A stretch of DNA of 64,000 bases from Deltaproteobacteria bacterium. GTDB lineage: Bacteria; Myxococcota_A; UBA796; UBA2385. The stretch's first letter is position 1, and every line of letters begins with the position of its first letter. Of this stretch, positions 45,356 to 55,717 are shown one piece after another. The position numbers and the translations under genes were made by a program. The DNA lies in NCBI GenBank assembly GCA_016792625.1, contig JAEUKK010000104.1, forward strand, positions 1 to 64,000. Direction: 5' to 3'. Below the pieces are notes generated by a model, which made no database searches, was not told where the DNA came from, and saw nothing but the letters and a program-made list of their open reading frames with translations.

Positions 45356-45868
45356 ATGTTCCTTCCGCTCACCGGCAGCGCGCCCACACCCGATACCGCC
45401 GCCGCGCCTGCCCCCCGCACCGTGGCCATCATCTGCAGCAAGGGCGGCCTCGATGAGGTGTACCCGGCGCTCATTTTGGCGACGGGCGCCCGGCAGGCCG
45501 GCATCCCCTGCTTCATTTTCTTCACCTTCTGGGGCCTCGACGCGATCACCGAGTCCAAGGTGGACCACCTGCACGTCAACCTCGCCGGCAACCCGGCCAT
45601 CCCCCTGCCCACGGTGCTCACCGGCCTGCCGGGGATGGAGAACCTCGCTGCGGTGATGATGCAAAAGCGCATGGCCGACCTAGACCTGCCCGGCGCGCGC
45701 GAGACCCTGCGCATGCTGCACGACCTGGGCACCAAGCTCTACGCCTGTGAGCTGGCGATGAAGATGTTCAGCCGCACCGAGAAGGACCTCATCGAGGGCG
45801 TGGACGGGGTCATCACCGTGGGCGATTTTTACGACATGACCCCCGGCGCGCAGATCATCTTCACCTGA
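45356..45868 (+). CDS. DsrE/DsrF/DrsH-like family protein
   Basis: 170 residues. DrsE_2-type sulfur-relay protein: VAIICSKGGLDEVYPALILA with Cys27, FIFFTFWGLDAI, and KLYACELAMKMF with Cys131. DsrE-like proteins hold persulfide and exchange it with DsrC/TusE, encoded by the preceding gene. ATG 45356 is preceded by GAGGTGG. Completes a three-gene unit (SQR-like, DUF1641-DsrC, DsrE). Confidence 0.92.
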   Translation: MFLPLTGSAPTPDTAAAPAPRTVAIICSKGGLDEVYPALILATGARQAGIPCFIFFTFWGLDAITESKVDHLHVNLAGNPAIPLPTVLTGLPGMENLAAVMMQKRMADLDLPGARETLRMLHDLGTKLYACELAMKMFSRTEKDLIEGVDGVITVGDFYDMTPGAQIIFT

Positions 45869-45936
45869 GCGCTGTTCTCGCGAGGGTAGTAGGGGCTGGC
45901 GGTAGGCGTGGCCGGGAGGGGTGGGCGCCTGCAGGT

Positions 45937-45942
45937 TAGGCC
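45937..45942 (+). promoter_or_regulatory. Putative -10 element (TAGGCC)
   Basis: TAGGCC preceded by GGT lies 20 bp before the ATG at 45963, comparable to TAGGCT at 20456 and 48179. Confidence 0.25.
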
Positions 45943-45962
45943 GCGGCCTCCCGGAGGTCCCC

Positions 45963-46454
45963 ATGTCTGCCCCCATCGCCGCTGACCGCACCTGGCGCTT
46001 GCCCTGGCGCCGCCTTGACCTCGTCCTGTTCCGTGAGGCCTGCGTCGCGGTCGCCGCCCGCTACGCCGGCGTCGAGGTGCGGGTCGAGGCCGAGGACACC
46101 GACACCCACACCGCCTTCTTCGACATTCCGAGCCCCGATGAGCTGCGGGTTCGACTGGCGCGCGCGGCGCCCGCCGACGGGGCCGAGGCGACGCCCACGC
46201 CCGAAGCCCCGGCCGCGCCCGAGCAAGACAGCGCGCTTGAGGCCGATCTCGACGCCAACGCCGATCCCGACGACTGGGAAGAGGACCGGGAGGCCGGCGG
46301 CACCGTCGAGCTGTCTCTCTACGACATGGACGGCGACGGCGTCTTTTTGAGCCTTGAGGCCGACGCCAGCGACAACGGCCTCTTGGTGGACGAGGCCGAC
46401 GAGATCGCCGACCTGCTCGCGGATCGGCTGCGCGCCGAGCCGGTCGACCTCTAA
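45963..46454 (+). CDS. Hypothetical acidic protein
   Basis: 163 residues, no family recognised. N-terminal ~60 residues ([20 protein letters not shown], then [14 protein letters not shown]) look folded; the middle is an Ala/Pro/Asp/Glu-rich acidic linker; the C-terminal half [20 protein letters not shown] resembles a beta-strand domain followed by a helix [13 protein letters not shown]. Cytoplasmic. CCCGGAGGTCCCC precedes the ATG. Confidence 0.7.
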   Translation: MSAPIAADRTWRLPWRRLDLVLFREACVAVAARYAGVEVRVEAEDTDTHTAFFDIPSPDELRVRLARAAPADGAEATPTPEAPAAPEQDSALEADLDANADPDDWEEDREAGGTVELSLYDMDGDGVFLSLEADASDNGLLVDEADEIADLLADRLRAEPVDL

Positions 46455-46527
46455 GCGCGGGCGGCGCGCGGGCCCCGCGGCCGCGACGCCCGACGGCCCG
46501 AAGCCCGACGGCCCGAGGCCCAGGCCA

Positions 46528-48012
46528 TCAGTGCCCGGCGGGCCGCGGCCGCGGCAGGGGCACGTTGACCGGCTTGGGGCGGTTGAAGATCTGGATGTAC
46601 TGCATCCCCTTCACCACGATGTCGGACGAGATGAAGCTCGAGGCGCCCTTGCTCTCTTCGGCTTCGAGCTGGCGGGCCGAGGCCGCGCCCCAGTCATTGA
46701 GCCCGTTCACGCTGTTCTTCTGCACGCTGCGCTCGGTGACCAGGCCCTCGCGCATCACCGGCTTGCCGGTCTTGGGGTCGCGCACCCGGCGCAGCTCTTT
46801 GTGCCAGTAGGCGTCGTCGCTGGCCCGCGGGTTGTAGTCGGCCCGCACCGCGCCATAGGGGTCGTCGACCCGAAAACCGTCGCCCTCGACCGCCTGGATG
46901 GCCACGATGTGCGTGGCGCCGCGATCTTGGGTGCCCTTGTGGCGAAAGCTGAGCGCGGCCCCGCCGCCCGCCTCGAGGGCCGCCTGCACCTTGGCGCTGA
47001 TGTCGGCCCAGGTGCCGTTCCAGAGGGTCTCGGTCTCGGCTTTTGCGCCCATGCCGAGGGTGTTCAGGGTGCTGGCGGCGTCGCCCATGATGCTGGTGCG
47101 CGAGACCCCGGCCTTGTGGAGCAGGAAGTCGAGCACGTCTTCCATCTGGGCGTCGGCGCGGAAGGCCCCGGCCATCGCGTCGCGATCAGCGGCGCTGACG
47201 CTGTGTTGGCCGCGCACCCGGCGGTAGCCCACGTCGTTCATCGTCGCGTCGATGTACTTGCGGGCCTCGGCCCTCCAGGCGGCGTCTGGGTCCCAGCTGG
47301 GCTCGGCGGCCAGCAGCGAGGGGTCGGCCTTGAGCTCGGCCCCGCGGGCCCGGGTCATCTTGCGGGCGGCGACCTGGGCGTCAATCCAGGAGCTCCGGAC
47401 CTTCTCTTCGGCCTGCTGCATCAGCTCGGCGCGCCCCACGCCCAGGCGCTCGAGCACCATCGAGAAGCTGGTGACATTGCAGGTGGCCTCGGGCGCGGCG
47501 AGGTTGTCGGACTGGGTGCGGTACTCGGGCAGGCCGAGGCGGGTGTTCCACTCGGTGGCCGTGTAGCGCGAGCCCTCGGCGCCGCCGCCGCCCTGCACCT
47601 CTTGGGCTTGGGCGATGGGGCCCTCGAGGGCCGAGACCAGCGGGCGCACGCTGAAGATGAGCTCGGGTGCGATGGCCGCGCCCAGCGCCGCGCCCGCCCC
47701 CTCAGGCGCGGTGGGCAAGGTCTGCAGATCGAAGGGCTGGCCCGCCATCAGCGCTGCCGAGGCCCGCTCGACCACGCCGAGGATGCCCTCGATGCGGCGC
47801 ACCTTCGCCGCGCCCTGGAGCGCCGCGAGCGCTGCGCCCTCGGTCACCAGCCAGGTCTTGATGCCGTCAATGACCTGCTTGCGCTGCATCACGCCTTGGG
47901 CCGCGGCGTTGCCCGCGCCCCCGCTGGCCGCGGCCGGGCCGGCCGCCGTGGTCTGCTGCAGGGCCTCGCCTTGCTGGGAGGTGGTCTGGTTGGCGAGCTG
48001 GTGTTCGGGCAT
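46528..48012 (-). CDS. Papain-like C39-type cysteine peptidase domain protein, eCIS-cargo-like N-terminus
   Basis: 494 residues. Residues ~1-45 are a disordered leader with [13 protein letters not shown], similar to the GNAAVQR-type leaders seen in proteins associated with contractile injection systems. The C-terminal part carries a C39-like catalytic set: Cys178 in [17 protein letters not shown], His368 in [17 protein letters not shown] and Asp382/383 in [10 protein letters not shown]. No signal peptide. The gene has its own ribosome site (CGAGGAGCGGCTC) and ends in [12 protein letters not shown]. It could be a secreted effector or an internal protease; no injection-system gene is in the window. 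The longer open frame into acs is the antisense shadow. Confidence 0.65.
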   Translation of the reverse strand: MPEHQLANQTTSQQGEALQQTTAAGPAAASGGAGNAAAQGVMQRKQVIDGIKTWLVTEGAALAALQGAAKVRRIEGILGVVERASAALMAGQPFDLQTLPTAPEGAGAALGAAIAPELIFSVRPLVSALEGPIAQAQEVQGGGGAEGSRYTATEWNTRLGLPEYRTQSDNLAAPEATCNVTSFSMVLERLGVGRAELMQQAEEKVRSSWIDAQVAARKMTRARGAELKADPSLLAAEPSWDPDAAWRAEARKYIDATMNDVGYRRVRGQHSVSAADRDAMAGAFRADAQMEDVLDFLLHKAGVSRTSIMGDAASTLNTLGMGAKAETETLWNGTWADISAKVQAALEAGGGAALSFRHKGTQDRGATHIVAIQAVEGDGFRVDDPYGAVRADYNPRASDDAYWHKELRRVRDPKTGKPVMREGLVTERSVQKNSVNGLNDWGAASARQLEAEESKGASSFISSDIVVKGMQYIQIFNRPKPVNVPLPRPRPAGH

Positions 48013-48178
48013 GAGCCGCTCCTCGGGCCATGCTACCGGAGCCCGCGCCCCACCAGAGAACGGATCGGTGTTGGCCGCTGGAACACAAGACCAACCGTGG
48101 CTTTGGCTGGTGTCGGGCCGATGACCTGGGGCCGAGGCCCGCGGGTCGCGCCGACCTCTCGGCGCGGGCCACCTCTGG

Positions 48179-48184
48179 TAGGCT
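48179..48184 (+). promoter_or_regulatory. Putative -10 element (TAGGCT) of acs
   Basis: TAGGCT preceded by TGG lies 29 bp before the acs ATG; identical to the hexamer at 20456. The -35 region is not convincing. Confidence 0.35.
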
Positions 48185-48213
48185 CGGGCTGCACCCCGCG
48201 ACCGGAGCCCCCG

Positions 48214-50184
48214 ATGCCCACCTTGATCTCCCCGCCCGAGGCCTTCGCGGCCGCCGCCGTGCTCGACCGGTCGGCGGAGGCCGCGCACCGGGCCGCCGCC
48301 GCGGCCGACCCGGTCGCCTGGTGGGCGGACCGGGCGCGGGAGCTGCTGCGGTGGGATCAGCCCTTCACAGTGGCGCTGGATGCGCAAAACCCGCCGTTTT
48401 TTCGCTGGTTCGCCGACGGCACCCTCAACGTCTCGGCCAACTGCCTCGACCGGCACCTCGACGGCCCCCGGGCCGACGCGCCGGCGCTGATCTTTGAAGA
48501 TGACGATGGGTACGTCACGCCGATCAGCTTCCGGGCGCTGCACGCCCGGGTCTGCGCGCTGGCCAACGGGCTGGCCGCCCGTGGCTATGGGCGAGGCGAC
48601 CGGGCGATCCTCTACCTGCCCATGTCGATCGAGGCGATCGTCGTGATGCAGGCCTGCGCGCGCCTCGGCATCACCCACTCGGTGGTTTTTGGTGGCTTCT
48701 CGGCCAAGGCGCTGCACGAGCGGATCGACGATCTCGGCGCCACGCTGGTCATCTGCGCCGACGGCCAGCGCCGCGGCGGCCGGGCGCTGCCCCTGCTGCC
48801 CGCCGTGCAGGAGGCCCTGACCCTGGGCGGGTGCGCCTCGGTGCGCGAGGTCATCGTCTGGCGGCGGCTCGGGTTGAGCCTGGCCGGGACCGACCCGCGC
48901 GAGGTCGATCTCGCGGCGGTCATCGCGGGCCAAGCCGAGCAGCACGCCGCGCCGCGCCTGCCCGCCGAGCACCCGCTGTTCGTGCTGTACACCTCGGGCT
49001 CGACGGGCAAGCCCAAGGGTGTGCAGCACAGCGCGGCGGGCTACCTGCTGCACGCGCTGCTCACCACACGGTGGACCTTCGACGCCAAGGCCGCGGATGT
49101 GTTTTGGTGCACGGCCGACGTGGGGTGGATCACCGGGCACACCTACGTCGCCTATGGGCCGCTGGCCGCTGGTCTCACCCAGGTCATCTTCGAGGGGGTG
49201 CCCTCGTACCCGCACTTCGGTCGGGTCTACGAGGTGATCCAGCGGCACGGCGTGACCATCTTCTACACGGCGCCGACGGCCATCCGCGCGCTGATCAAGG
49301 CCAGCCACGACCACCCCGAGCACGCACCGGGTCAGTACGATCTGCAGGGCCTCCGTTTGCTGGGGTCGGTGGGCGAGCCGATCAACCCTGAGGTCTGGCG
49401 CTGGTACCACGCCGAGGTGGGCGGCGGGCGGTGCCCGATCGTCGACACCTTCTGGCAGACCGAGACCGGCGGGCACGTGATCACCCCCTTGCCCGGGCTG
49501 ACCCCGCTGCAGCCCGGCTCGTGCACCCTGCCCTTCCCGGGGATCGACGCAGAGGTCGTGGACGAGGCGGGTCAGCCGGTCCCCCATGGTCAGGGTGGTT
49601 TGCTCGTGATCCGCCGACCCTTCCCGTCGATGCTGCGGACGATTTGGGGTGACCCTGAGCGATTTGTGCGCACCTATTTCCCTCCAGAGCTGGGCGGTGC
49701 GTACCTCGCCGGAGACGGCGCCGTACGAGACCCCGAGACGGGATACTTTACCATCACCGGCCGGATTGACGACGTGCTCAACGTCTCGGGCCACCGCCTC
49801 GGCACGATGGAGGTCGAGTCTGCCCTGGTCAGCCACCCCGCGGTGGCCGAGGCGGCGGTGGTCGGCGCGCCCGACCCCATCACCGGCGAGGCCATCGTGG
49901 CTTTTGTGACGCTCAAGGGCGCGGTGCCCGCGGGCGAGGCGGCGGCCGCGCTGGCCGCGGCCCTGCGCGCCTGGGTGGCCCACGAGATCAGCCCGATCGC
50001 CAAGCCCCGCGAGCTGCGCTTCGTCGAGGCCCTGCCCAAGACCCGCTCGGGCAAGATCATGCGGCGCTTGCTGCGCGCGCTGGCCCGCGGCGAAGAGGTG
50101 CGGGGGGACACCTCGACCCTCGACCTGGGCGCGCCGGGCCGACCGAGCCCCCTGGAGCAGCTCGCCCAGGTGGTCGGTCACTGA
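48214..50184 (+). CDS. acs: Acetyl-CoA synthetase (acetate--CoA ligase)
   Basis: 656 residues, usual size. N-terminal extension [12 protein letters not shown], then [20 protein letters not shown], phosphate loop [56 protein letters not shown], and the C-terminal hinge and [13 protein letters not shown] with the lysine that is acetylated in other Acs enzymes. The Trp that restricts the pocket to acetate is retained (DTFWQT versus usual DTWWQT). It makes acetyl-CoA from acetate and ATP. ATG 48214 follows CCGGAGCCCCCG. Divergent from the C39-like gene. Confidence 0.95.
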   Translation: MPTLISPPEAFAAAAVLDRSAEAAHRAAAAADPVAWWADRARELLRWDQPFTVALDAQNPPFFRWFADGTLNVSANCLDRHLDGPRADAPALIFEDDDGYVTPISFRALHARVCALANGLAARGYGRGDRAILYLPMSIEAIVVMQACARLGITHSVVFGGFSAKALHERIDDLGATLVICADGQRRGGRALPLLPAVQEALTLGGCASVREVIVWRRLGLSLAGTDPREVDLAAVIAGQAEQHAAPRLPAEHPLFVLYTSGSTGKPKGVQHSAAGYLLHALLTTRWTFDAKAADVFWCTADVGWITGHTYVAYGPLAAGLTQVIFEGVPSYPHFGRVYEVIQRHGVTIFYTAPTAIRALIKASHDHPEHAPGQYDLQGLRLLGSVGEPINPEVWRWYHAEVGGGRCPIVDTFWQTETGGHVITPLPGLTPLQPGSCTLPFPGIDAEVVDEAGQPVPHGQGGLLVIRRPFPSMLRTIWGDPERFVRTYFPPELGGAYLAGDGAVRDPETGYFTITGRIDDVLNVSGHRLGTMEVESALVSHPAVAEAAVVGAPDPITGEAIVAFVTLKGAVPAGEAAAALAAALRAWVAHEISPIAKPRELRFVEALPKTRSGKIMRRLLRALARGEEVRGDTSTLDLGAPGRPSPLEQLAQVVGH

Positions 50185-50231
50185 GGCCGGGGGAGCCCTG
50201 CGGCGCTGGCGGGTGGCCCGAGCTGGCCGCC

Positions 50232-50613
50232 TCAGGGCGCGGGCTGCCCGCCGTGGACCGCGCGGTCGAGCGCGGCGAGCAGCCGGGGCAGGGTGACCGG
50301 CTTGCTCAGCACCTCGCTGGCGCCGAGGGTGAGCAGGTCGTGGTCGCCGTAGTCGCCGTAGCCGGTGAGGAAGACCAAGGGGGTGGGGTCGTTGCCCGCG
50401 CGCAGCGCGCGCAGCAGCCCCGGACCGTCGAGCTGCGGCATGCGCACGTCGGAGAGGATGACGTCGACCCGCTCGTCGCGGAGGCGCTGGAGCGCCTCAA
50501 CGCCGTCGGCCGCCTCGGTCACCCGCAGCCCCGCCCGGCGGAGCAGCCGACCCAAGGCGTCGACGAGCAGAGGCTCGTCGTCGACCAGCAGCACGCGCAG
50601 CGGAGGGACAGCG

Positions 50614-50624
<11 letters not shown>
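50232..50624 (-). CDS. Single-domain response regulator
   Basis: 130 residues, a CheY-like receiver: LLVDDEPLLVDALGRLL (acidic pocket), phosphoacceptor Asp in VILSDVRMPQLDG, FLTGYGD (Thr) and VLSKPVTL (Lys). No output domain, so it relays phosphate or acts by protein contact. GTG 50624 overlaps the end of the histidine kinase gene by 11 bp; a GTG closer to LLVDDEP is also possible. Confidence 0.88.
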
Positions 50625-52131
<1,507 letters not shown>

Positions 52132-52224
52132 GGTCCCTCCCGCGGCGGGGCCGCGGCCCAAGGCTACCATGGTCGGGGCGGTCGGGCTGACGCAAATCAG
52201 TCATCTCGTGGGTCGAACCCGCGC

Positions 52225-52713
52225 TTAGGCGCCCCGGGGCAGGGCGCGCTCGATCTCGCCCGCGAGGCTCGCCGGCTCGTCACGGGGGCTGAAGCGCGTG
52301 ATGGTGCGGCCATCGGGGCGCACGAGGAACTTCGTGAAGTTCCACTTGATCGCCTGGGTGCCCAGCAGGCCCGGCGCGGCCTTCTTGAGCTGCACGAACA
52401 GCGGGTGGGCGCCGGCGCCGTTGACCTCGACCTTGGCGAACATGGGGAAGCTGACGTCATAGGTGAGGCTGCAGAAGCGCTGGATCTCGGCCTCGTCGCC
52501 CGGCTCTTGGTGCCCGAACTGGTCGCAAGGAAAGCCGAGCACCACCAAGCCGCGGTCTTTGTAGCGCTGGTGCAGCTCTTCGAGCCCCTTGTACTGGGGG
52601 GTGAAGCCGCACTTGCTCGCGACATTGACGACCAGCAAGGTCTTGTCGGCGAAGTCGCGCAGGGTCTTCGCCTCACCGGTGATGGTGCGGACCTCGACAT
52701 CATAGAGGCTCAT
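52225..52713 (-). CDS. Glutathione peroxidase (cysteine type)
   Basis: 162 residues. Catalytic tetrad: Cys35 in NVASKCGFTPQY, Gln in GFPCDQFGHQEPG, Trp and Asn in KWNFTKFLV. The bacterial Cys-form reduces organic hydroperoxides, often with thioredoxin. ATG is preceded by AAAGGAGCCCCC. It lies 38 bp downstream of the OhrR-like regulator on the same strand and is very likely controlled by it. Confidence 0.95.
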   Translation of the reverse strand: MSLYDVEVRTITGEAKTLRDFADKTLLVVNVASKCGFTPQYKGLEELHQRYKDRGLVVLGFPCDQFGHQEPGDEAEIQRFCSLTYDVSFPMFAKVEVNGAGAHPLFVQLKKAAPGLLGTQAIKWNFTKFLVRPDGRTITRFSPRDEPASLAGEIERALPRGA

Positions 52714-52751
52714 GGGGGCTCCTTTGAGGCAGTGGCCTCGGACAGGGGGGC

Positions 52752-53312
52752 TCAGGCGGTGGGTTCGGGCGGGGGGAGGGGATCGACGGGGTCGACCGCG
52801 CGCTGCAAGGCGACGACCAGCTGCTGGAGCTGGCCGCGCAGCGCGAGGAGGGCGGCGCGCTCGTCGTCGCTCTCGGGCGGTCGCCCGCCAAAGACCCGGC
52901 AGAGCAGGGCTTGGGGTACGCCCGCCGCCTGCGCGCGCAGGGCCCAGCCGGCGGCTGTGGGCCGGACCACCACTTGGCGTCGGTCGCCGGGGTGGGGCGC
53001 GCGGGAGACGAGGCCGCGCTGCTCGAGGCGGCTGAGCAGCGGCGAGAGGGTGCCGCTGTCGAGCAGCAGGCGCTCGCCCAGCGCGCGCACGCTGAGGGCC
53101 CCACCCTCCCACAAGGCGAGCAGGGCGATGTACTGCGGGTAGGTGAGCCCGAGCGGCTCGAGCAGCGGGCGGTAGGCCCGGGTCACGAGGTTGCTCGCCG
53201 CATACAGCGGGAAGCAGAGCTGGGCGTCGAGCCGCAGCAGCGCGTGGGCGTCGTCGTCGTCGTGGCCCGTGGTCGGCGAAGGCGGCGGGGCGGTGGGCGT
53301 GCGCAGATCCAT
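52752..53312 (-). CDS. OhrR-like MarR-family organic-hydroperoxide repressor
   Basis: 186 residues. Winged-helix MarR fold with the peroxide-sensing region RLDAQLCFPLYAASNLVTRA (Cys33 matches the reactive Cys of OhrR) and RPLLEPLGLTYPQYIALLAL; the recognition region SGTLSPLLSRLEQRGLVSR and wing PGDRRQVVVRPT follow. A second Cys (ALLCRVFGG) is present. Start ATG 53312; the operator at 53332 overlaps its promoter, so autorepression with release by hydroperoxide is expected. Co-transcribed with glutathione peroxidase. Confidence 0.93.
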   Translation of the reverse strand: MDLRTPTAPPPSPTTGHDDDDAHALLRLDAQLCFPLYAASNLVTRAYRPLLEPLGLTYPQYIALLALWEGGALSVRALGERLLLDSGTLSPLLSRLEQRGLVSRAPHPGDRRQVVVRPTAAGWALRAQAAGVPQALLCRVFGGRPPESDDERAALLALRGQLQQLVVALQRAVDPVDPLPPPEPTA

Positions 53313-53331
53313 GCCGCGGCCATAGCCCCCA

Positions 53332-53367
53332 TTCAGTTGTGTGCAACTGAAATCGGTTGCGTGCGAT
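53332..53367. promoter_or_regulatory. OhrR-type dyad operator over the ohrR promoter
   Basis: TTCAGTTG (53332-53339), TGTG, CAACTGAA (53344-53351) are perfect 8-bp arms, 20 bp upstream of ohrR. On the minus strand TTGCAC (53346-53341) is a reasonable -35 for a TATGGC -10 sixteen bases further, so bound repressor would block the promoter. A degenerate second copy, GTTGCGTGCGAT, begins at 53356, exactly 20 bp (two helical turns) from the first GTTG. Confidence 0.7.
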
Positions 53368-53388
53368 GGAATTTCTGCCGCGGGTGGC

Positions 53389-54357
53389 TCAGCGCGGGGC
53401 GAGCCCCTCGAGCCAGCGCACGATCCGTGGCTCGAGCCAGTAGACCGGCTTGTGCGGCGGGCCGGCCACAAAGCCGACGTGCCCGCCCCCGGTCGAGACC
53501 TCGGCGCGGATCGCGGGGCTGAGGTCCTCGGCGCGGGGCAAGGCGGCGGGCGCGAGGAAGGGGTCGTCGGCCGCGACCAAGATCAGCGTGGGCACCCGCA
53601 CGCGGTGCAGCTGCGGCCGGCTGCTCGCCCGCGCGTAGTAGTCCTCGGCGTCGGCGAAGCCGTGCACCGGCGCGGTGAACGCGTCGTCGAAGGTCGGGAA
53701 GCGGCGGGCGGCGACGATGCGGTCCCAGTCGAGGTGCTGGGAGATGAGGGCGCGGCGCTGGGCTAGGCGCCGCTTGAGCCGCCGCAGGAGGAGCCCCTGG
53801 TAGAAGCGGGAGAAGCCGCTGTTGAGGCGGTCGACGCAGGGCCGCAGCTCGAGGGCCACGCTGATCGCCGCCGCGCCGTGCAGCGGCACCGCCTCGGCGC
53901 GCTCACCGAGCAGCTTGAGCAGCGCGTTTCCGCCGAGGGAGATGCCCACCGCCGCCCGCGGCCGGTTGGGGTAGCGCCGGGCCAGCTCGTGGAAAACAAC
54001 GTCCAGATCGCTGGTCATGCCGTTGTGGTAGGTGATGAGGCTGCGGTTGGGTCGCCGGGCGCAGCCGCGGAAGTGGAAGAGGCAGACCCGCCAGCCCGCC
54101 CCGGCCATGGCCCGCGCGAGCCCGCGGATGTGCACGCTCTCATAGGAGCCGCCGAGGCCGTGGATCAGCACCACCACCGGGCCCTCGGTCGGGCCCGTCC
54201 AGCCGAGCTCGAGGAAGTCGCCGTCGGGGAGGGTGAATTCCTCCCACTCGAGGGGGAGGGGGACCGCCCGCCGCACCTGGGCCCCGATGGTCTGCGCGTG
54301 GGCCCCGGGCAGCCACCAGGCCGGGCGAAAGTCGCTCTCGACAACGACGCCGTGCAT
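53389..54357 (-). CDS. YheT-family alpha/beta hydrolase
   Basis: 322 residues. The family-specific N-terminus PAWWLPGAHAQTIGAQVRR, the oxyanion VVVLIHGLGGSYES, FHFRGCARRPNR, nucleophile GISLGGNALLK, Asp in LVAADDPFL and His in GGGHVGFVAG define YheT/Abhd1-3-like hydrolases, putative lipid or acyl-ester hydrolases. Strong GAGGAG ribosome site before ATG. 76 bp upstream of ohrR in the same direction, separated by its operator. Confidence 0.92.
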   Translation of the reverse strand: MHGVVVESDFRPAWWLPGAHAQTIGAQVRRAVPLPLEWEEFTLPDGDFLELGWTGPTEGPVVVLIHGLGGSYESVHIRGLARAMAGAGWRVCLFHFRGCARRPNRSLITYHNGMTSDLDVVFHELARRYPNRPRAAVGISLGGNALLKLLGERAEAVPLHGAAAISVALELRPCVDRLNSGFSRFYQGLLLRRLKRRLAQRRALISQHLDWDRIVAARRFPTFDDAFTAPVHGFADAEDYYARASSRPQLHRVRVPTLILVAADDPFLAPAALPRAEDLSPAIRAEVSTGGGHVGFVAGPPHKPVYWLEPRIVRWLEGLAPR

Positions 54358-54465
54358 ATTCTCGCTCCTCGATGACCGGTGCCAACCTGGGCGCCTCCGC
54401 GCCGCGGGGGCCTCTAAGCCCGGCGCCCGCCGCTGGGGAGCCCCCGCGCCCGGCCGACCCGGGGG

Positions 54466-54494
54466 CGCGGCGCAGCCGCGGCCGCGCAGCGGCC
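54466..54494. repeat. Pair of GCA-loop mini-hairpins
   Basis: CGCGGC-GCA-GCCGCG (54466-54480) and GGCCGC-GCA-GCGGCC (54480-54494). The second stem differs from that at 6253 (GGTCGC/GCGACC) by a paired T-A to C-G change. Lies in the 249-bp gap between two leftward genes. Confidence 0.65.
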
Positions 54495-54606
54495 GAGCCG
54501 GGCGGACCGCGACCCGACGCGCAGCGGCGCGGCGCGGGCCGGGGCCCCGGCGACGCCCCAGGGGGCGGCCGCAGGCGCCCTGCCCGTTGCCCGCTCCCTG
54601 TTGCCC

Positions 54607-55464
54607 TTAGCCCGCGGCGGGGACCAGCTCGATGAGCGTCAGCTCGGGTGGGGTCATAAATCGCACGGGCAGGATGCTCATGCCCAGGCCCCCGGTGACA
54701 ACGGCCTGTCGGCCATCCGCTTGCACGTGCCCATAGGCGAAGCGGGTGTCTGTGATCGGCACGACCGGCCGCCCGAGCAGGGGCAGCCAGACCTGCCCGC
54801 CGTGGGTGTGGCCGGCGACCAGAAGCGCGGCGTTCTCGGGAAGTGACCGGAAAATGTCGGGCGTGTGGCTCAGTACCACCACCGGCGCGCTGCCGTCGAC
54901 CGGCGCGAAGGCCCGCTGCAGGTCGACCCGGCGGGGGGTCGCCATATCTTCGAGGCCGACCACCCACAGCGCGGCGCCGCCGGCCTCGACCCGCACCGCC
55001 TCGTCCATCAGCACGCGGATGTGGGTCTGACCGAGCAGGCGCAGGACCTCGGGCCCATCCCACCACCAGTCGTGGTTGCCCATGACCGCGTAGGCGCCCA
55101 TCGGCGCGCTGATCTGGGCCATCGCCGCCACGGTGTCTGCGGGCTGCACAAAGAAGGGCGCACCCCAGCCGAGGCGCTTGAGGTTCTTGTTCTCATAGGC
55201 ATAGTCGCCCACGAAGAAGACCACGTCGGGCCGCAGGGCCGCGGCCTCGGCCATGGTGCGCTCGAGGCGCGCCTTGTCCCACCAGGGCCACATGGGCTGC
55301 GGGTCGCCGATGAGCAGGGCCCGCACCGGCGCCGCCAGACCCGGTAAGGCCACCCGGTGGGTGGTGACCACGAGCCGCATCGGCTCGATCATGACGGCGT
55401 AGACGCCAAGGAGCACGAGCAGCAGGGCGGCGAGCGCGGCGGCCTTCGCTGCCCGGGACCTCAT
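54607..55464 (-). CDS. Membrane-anchored metallophosphoesterase (YkuE-like)
   Basis: 285 residues. An N-terminal helix (AAALAALLLVLLGVYAVMI) anchors a calcineurin-like phosphoesterase facing outward: GDPQPM, FFVGDYAYEN, MGNHDWWWDG, LSHTPDIF and AGHTHGGQVW give the binuclear metal site (the first motif has Gln where DxH is usual). Such enzymes cleave lipid-linked phosphodiesters. ATG 55464 overlaps the stop of the 52-residue gene (ATGA). Confidence 0.9.
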   Translation of the reverse strand: MRSRAAKAAALAALLLVLLGVYAVMIEPMRLVVTTHRVALPGLAAPVRALLIGDPQPMWPWWDKARLERTMAEAAALRPDVVFFVGDYAYENKNLKRLGWGAPFFVQPADTVAAMAQISAPMGAYAVMGNHDWWWDGPEVLRLLGQTHIRVLMDEAVRVEAGGAALWVVGLEDMATPRRVDLQRAFAPVDGSAPVVVLSHTPDIFRSLPENAALLVAGHTHGGQVWLPLLGRPVVPITDTRFAYGHVQADGRQAVVTGGLGMSILPVRFMTPPELTLIELVPAAG

Positions 55465-55619
55465 TGGACGTACCCAATCTCGCGCATCATCTCTTCGGTC
55501 TCGGCCCGGTCGGGCGGGGCTTCGGGCGCGGGTGTCTGGCTCAGCCACCAGCCGAGGCCCAGCCCGGCGGCGAGCAGCGCGACAGAGGCGAGGAGCAGGG
55601 GGCGGTGGCGCAGCAGCAT
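55461..55619 (-). CDS. 52-residue single-pass membrane small protein, coupled to phosphoesterase
   Basis: A short gene below usual length cut-offs. ATG 55619 follows GGAGGGTCC, a strong ribosome site. The product starts MLLRHRPLLLASVALLAAGL, continues to WWLSQTPAPEAPPDRAETEE and ends MMREIGYVQ: one hydrophobic helix and a short charged tail. Its TGA overlaps the next ATG (ATGA), so translation of the phosphoesterase is likely coupled to it. It may be a partner subunit or a leader peptide. Confidence 0.75.
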   Translation of the reverse strand: MLLRHRPLLLASVALLAAGLGLGWWLSQTPAPEAPPDRAETEEMMREIGYVQ

Positions 55620-55717
55620 GGACCCTCCGGCGGGCGCCGCGCTGGCGCGGGCCTCTGCGCGCCCTTATCCGAAGGGGCGGCGGTCGATCTGTGGCGGACC
55701 GGGCACCGGGGGGCAGC

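Noticed and set aside
43026-45868. Dissimilatory sulfite reductase (dsr) locus
   Set aside because: No dsrAB or membrane complex genes; only relay-type proteins with an SQR-like enzyme.
46528-50181. 1217-codon minus-strand frame crossing acs
   Set aside because: The N-terminal part is the antisense of acs; the C39-like protein has its own start at 48012.
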